A stretch of DNA of 64,000 bases from Melanocharis versteri (Eukaryota > Chordata > Aves > Passeriformes > Melanocharitidae): positions 2,065,981-2,129,980 of the forward strand of contig VZTG01005248.1 of assembly GCA_013397845.1 (NCBI GenBank). Reading direction: 5' to 3'. The position numbers were made by a program, and so were the translations under genes. Of this stretch, positions 61,049-64,000 are shown one piece after another (position 1 is the first letter of the stretch; each line of letters starts with the position of its first letter). The notes beneath the pieces are model-generated. The model saw nothing but the letters and a program-made list of their open reading frames with translations, was not told where the DNA came from and made no database searches.

Positions 61049-64000
61049 GCCATATTGATCTCTGAAGAGTCTTGCACAGCACGGTAGAACTTTGTGTTGT
61101 AGGCTGTCCATATTTCTGGTAAATCCTTTAGGATCAGACGTGAGATAACCACCCACTGAATGATAATTTTTAAACATGCAAGATAACCTTCGTGGCTCTT
61201 TGTGATGAATTGCCCTTGACATGAGGGAGGTTGCACATTTTTTTCTAGTTCTGAATCAGAGCCCAGAAGCAGAAAGGAATTGTGCTCTGGAAACTCGCCA
61301 TAACCAGGCTTGTGCCAGTCTGTAGCACAGCAGTTCTCCAGTGAGTCTGCATGGTCGTCATTGTCATCACAGCTCATCCTCTACATAATACTTTTTCCCC
61401 TGGTTGCTGTCTCAAGGATCATGACAGCCTTGCTGGAGGTATATCAGAAACATCCTCGACCAAATCCCATGTTCACCCCATGACCTTATTGGTCACTGGC
61501 AGCATCTTCTACCTGTCTGAGGTTTGCCTGGAATTTTAGTGGGTTTGTATGTTTGTTTGTTTGTTTTTTTCCCCCAGGGAAATATGTGAGTTGAACATGT
61601 ATCATGTGAAGATACATGCCTGCTTAGCTAGTTTTGCTTACCCAACCAAATTCTTGTGAATTATAGTGTCCAAAAGGTCTTGAGCCACATCCTTAGCTCT
61701 TACTGGGTGCCCGGAGACTGAGCCTTTGATAGCTGAAGATTTGCTTTGAAAAGAAACTGTTCAGCTCATCCTGTCCTGAGAAGATACCTACCCTTTATTA
61801 CAGTTAACAAAACTGACATTTTCCAAGAACCTTCCAAGCAAATGCTTCCATTCCTTTCCCACTGCTGCTGCTTTGACTATTTTAGTTACTTGACAATCTA
61901 AGGAGCTTCTTTGATTTCTTGTTTGGGTGCTTTCCCTGTCCTGTAGACCCTGCATAGGGACAGCTTGTGAAGGTGTACTTTCAGCAGTGAGGAGAAATAA
62001 GTATCACTGTGGCCCAGACAGAGTGCAGACGTGGAGACAATGAAGCTCCCTTCAGTGCTCAGCTGCCTATATTGGTTCACTGCAAGTGCTAGAGTATTCC
62101 CAGATACTCCTTAGATGGTCACTGATGTTACTGTAATTGTGATCTGCCTCAGTATTCTTTTCATAGCAATGTTTTCTGTGGCGTGGTGGAAATACTCCTA
62201 GTCATCTTCATATCAGTCAGGTTCTGCATGTTTTGGAGAGTGGTTTTCCAGTGCAGAGAGAGCAAGGGCAGTGTGGTCTGTGCTAATCCTGGCTCTCCAT
62301 CTGAAAAAATTGCCTGTAGGAAACCTGGTGCAGGATTGGCTTTGTTTGCTCATGTGCTTTGATTGTCTGGGAGGTTCTGCCGTGCTTCCATTCATATTTT
62401 TGCTGGATCAATGCAGCCTGTCAGTACAGAATAAAAACTATTAGTTGCACGTGCTGTAGTGGAGAGCATGTTATGTGGTGTTCTCTCCAGGGCTTTAGGG
62501 GTGTTGGTTGGAAACAAGAATGAGCCTTGGAGGTGGGCAGTCTCCTGAAGATGCACTGCAGCTATGCAGTGTGAACAGTGGGAGTCTGACTCTGGTTGCC
62601 TGTGAAGGTGCTCCCAGAGAGCAGTGTGTATGCTGGCCACAGAGCTAAGTATGTATTAAGTGGAGGGCTGAACAAAGAAGTGAAGTGGATGTTAATGGGT
62701 AAGAACGAAGTTGAAGAAGAACAAGAGGAAGATTATGACATTGTTTGAGATTGATTTAGCAGAGCTTTTTATATTAGACTTTTATTTCTGTGGCCCTCAA
62801 GAATTAAAGGATACCATAATTCATGTACAATGCAGTCTGCTTTACAACTGATGCTTAATATTTTTATGAGGCAGTTATATTTTTGAAGTATGCTGTATTT
62901 TCATGGAGTTACATGGGATTGTATATGAATCATTAAAAACTTCTTAATTAAATTAGTAGGTGTGTATCAGGGTGCATGCATTGCTGACATTTGTAGATGT
63001 TCACAATTTTGAACCTGTCCAGATGACCTTGATCTCTAGAGTAATAATGTAAAATTAGTTTGTGCACTCTATATCTACCAAGAAATTGCATCCATGCAGG
63101 CTATTGTGGTGTTTTCGTGTGGTTTAGAGATGTATCTACTGGAAGTAGAGTCCACACTGGAAAAGGCATAAAAGGTTCCAGGGCTTGAAATTATGTGTTG
63201 TGCTTGGGACCTTTGTTTCCAGAAGCAAATCAGAGAAATAAAGTTTCTTCACGCTGACCTTGGGATTAGACTTTAGACCCAGTTAATGCTGCCTTTATTT
63301 CTTCTTGGATTAATGTTTCTATGTAAATGTCTTCTCATGGTTTATTGCCATTTATTTTGAGATGTCATGGTAGCACTGGGATAATTTGGGTCATAAACAC
63401 AGGAACAGTGCTCTGTTAGGAGGCATGTACTTGGTATGTTTGCAGTAAGTTTCCAAGAATGCTCCTTTTTTTTTTTCTGAAGGGCTTTTTACTAGCTCCC
63501 ATTTGCCTTTCAGGCAGGGAGTTGTTTTTAAAACTAAAATGAGAATATGTGGAGAAGCAAAGTTCCATTTAATTGGAAAATTTAGTTTTGAACATAGTTA
63601 ATATATTGCCAATTTTTTTTGGTTTGTTTTGTTTTCATTAATCTGTAAAGAGTTTTTGATATATCTGGATGTGGTTTTCTAAATAGAACCTTGGCAGACT
63701 TCCACCGCAAGCTAGTTTTTAGTGCTATTTCATTAGCTGACTTATCAAAATACTGTAATCAATGCCTGTCATAACATAAGTACATGACCCTTTTGAGTAG
63801 CCCAAGTGGCTATATTTGCTTCTCTTTGAAAGGAGTATTAATTCCTAAGGGAAACAGAAGGTCAAATCAACATTGGCAAACTTACCTTCTATCTGTTTAT
63901 CTATATGGCTTAGAAATATTGAATTTTTTTTAGAGGCTCATTTTTCATAAATTTCCTTGTAAGGTACCTGGGGATATACTGCCTTTTTTTTTTTTTTTTT
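61049..64000 (+). other. TAFA5 intron 1, end of window
   Basis: No exon recognised. A 113-codon minus frame (61036-61377) is discussed as a finding. 61780-62650 is slightly GC-richer and carries a few 60-82 codon minus frames without domains. The window ends in a T-run (63983-64000). Confidence 0.55.

Noticed and set aside
31766..64000. Second TAFA5 exon inside the window
   Set aside because: I looked for the segment following KEG (a Cys-Glu-Ile-Val-Thr-type start of the mature protein) on the plus strand and did not find it. The exon probably lies further downstream.

Overview
This is a 64 kb piece of a bird nuclear genome, most likely from a songbird. The evidence is CR1 retrotransposon fragments of several ages (with the avian 3' end and a piece of the CR1 reverse-transcriptase C-terminus), long-terminal repeats of families typical of passerine genomes, one old MIR-type SINE, AT-rich non-coding sequence and one very CpG-rich island interrupted by a 514-base assembly gap. 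There is no operon structure, and no intact protein-coding gene lies entirely inside the window. Repeat identifications come from memory of consensus sequences, without database comparison.

The one coding feature I can support is short: a first coding exon at 31675-31765 (+). It encodes 30 residues of a hydrophobic leader plus one base, followed by a GT splice donor. I recognise it as the alternative-promoter N-terminus of TAFA5 (FAM19A5), a secreted chemokine-like brain protein. The CpG island at about 30738-31612 is its promoter and 5' leader. Sequence from 31766 to the window end is then TAFA5 intron 1. Sequence before the island is 5' flank, or possibly the first intron of the longer TAFA5 isoform if its upstream exon lies outside the window. 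No later TAFA5 exon was seen.

Layout. 1-590: GC-richer, probably repeat-derived. 1131-1860: CR1 3' fragment (-). 4608-5185: solo ERV LTR (+). About 6225-6390: TTTTG/GGGTT simple repeats. 10318-10480: CR1 (-). 12780-13492: ERV LTR (-) with remnant primer-binding site and a (GAA)21 tract. 15365-15500: CR1 (+). 17655-17945: old CR1 (-). 18855-19058: MIR-like SINE (+). 21961-22296: tandem duplication. 25648-25775: CR1 (-). 27027-27540: degraded LTR (-). 30738-31765: CpG island, gap and TAFA5 exon. 38855-39310: ancient CR1 (+). 39558-41240: LTR (-) with an extra CpG-rich block. 41355-41514: two small tandem arrays. 41836-42785: LTR (-), truncated. 45439-45570: CR1 (-). 49080-49380: unexplained GC-rich patch. 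60021-61048: solo LTR (+).

The remaining open reading frames are short, lack codon or domain support, or lie inside repeats and across the gap. I regard them as chance. I found no convincing undescribed system. The points most worth checking are the TAFA5 alternative promoter with its upstream ORF and missing core, and the LTR carrying a CpG-rich block within the intron.
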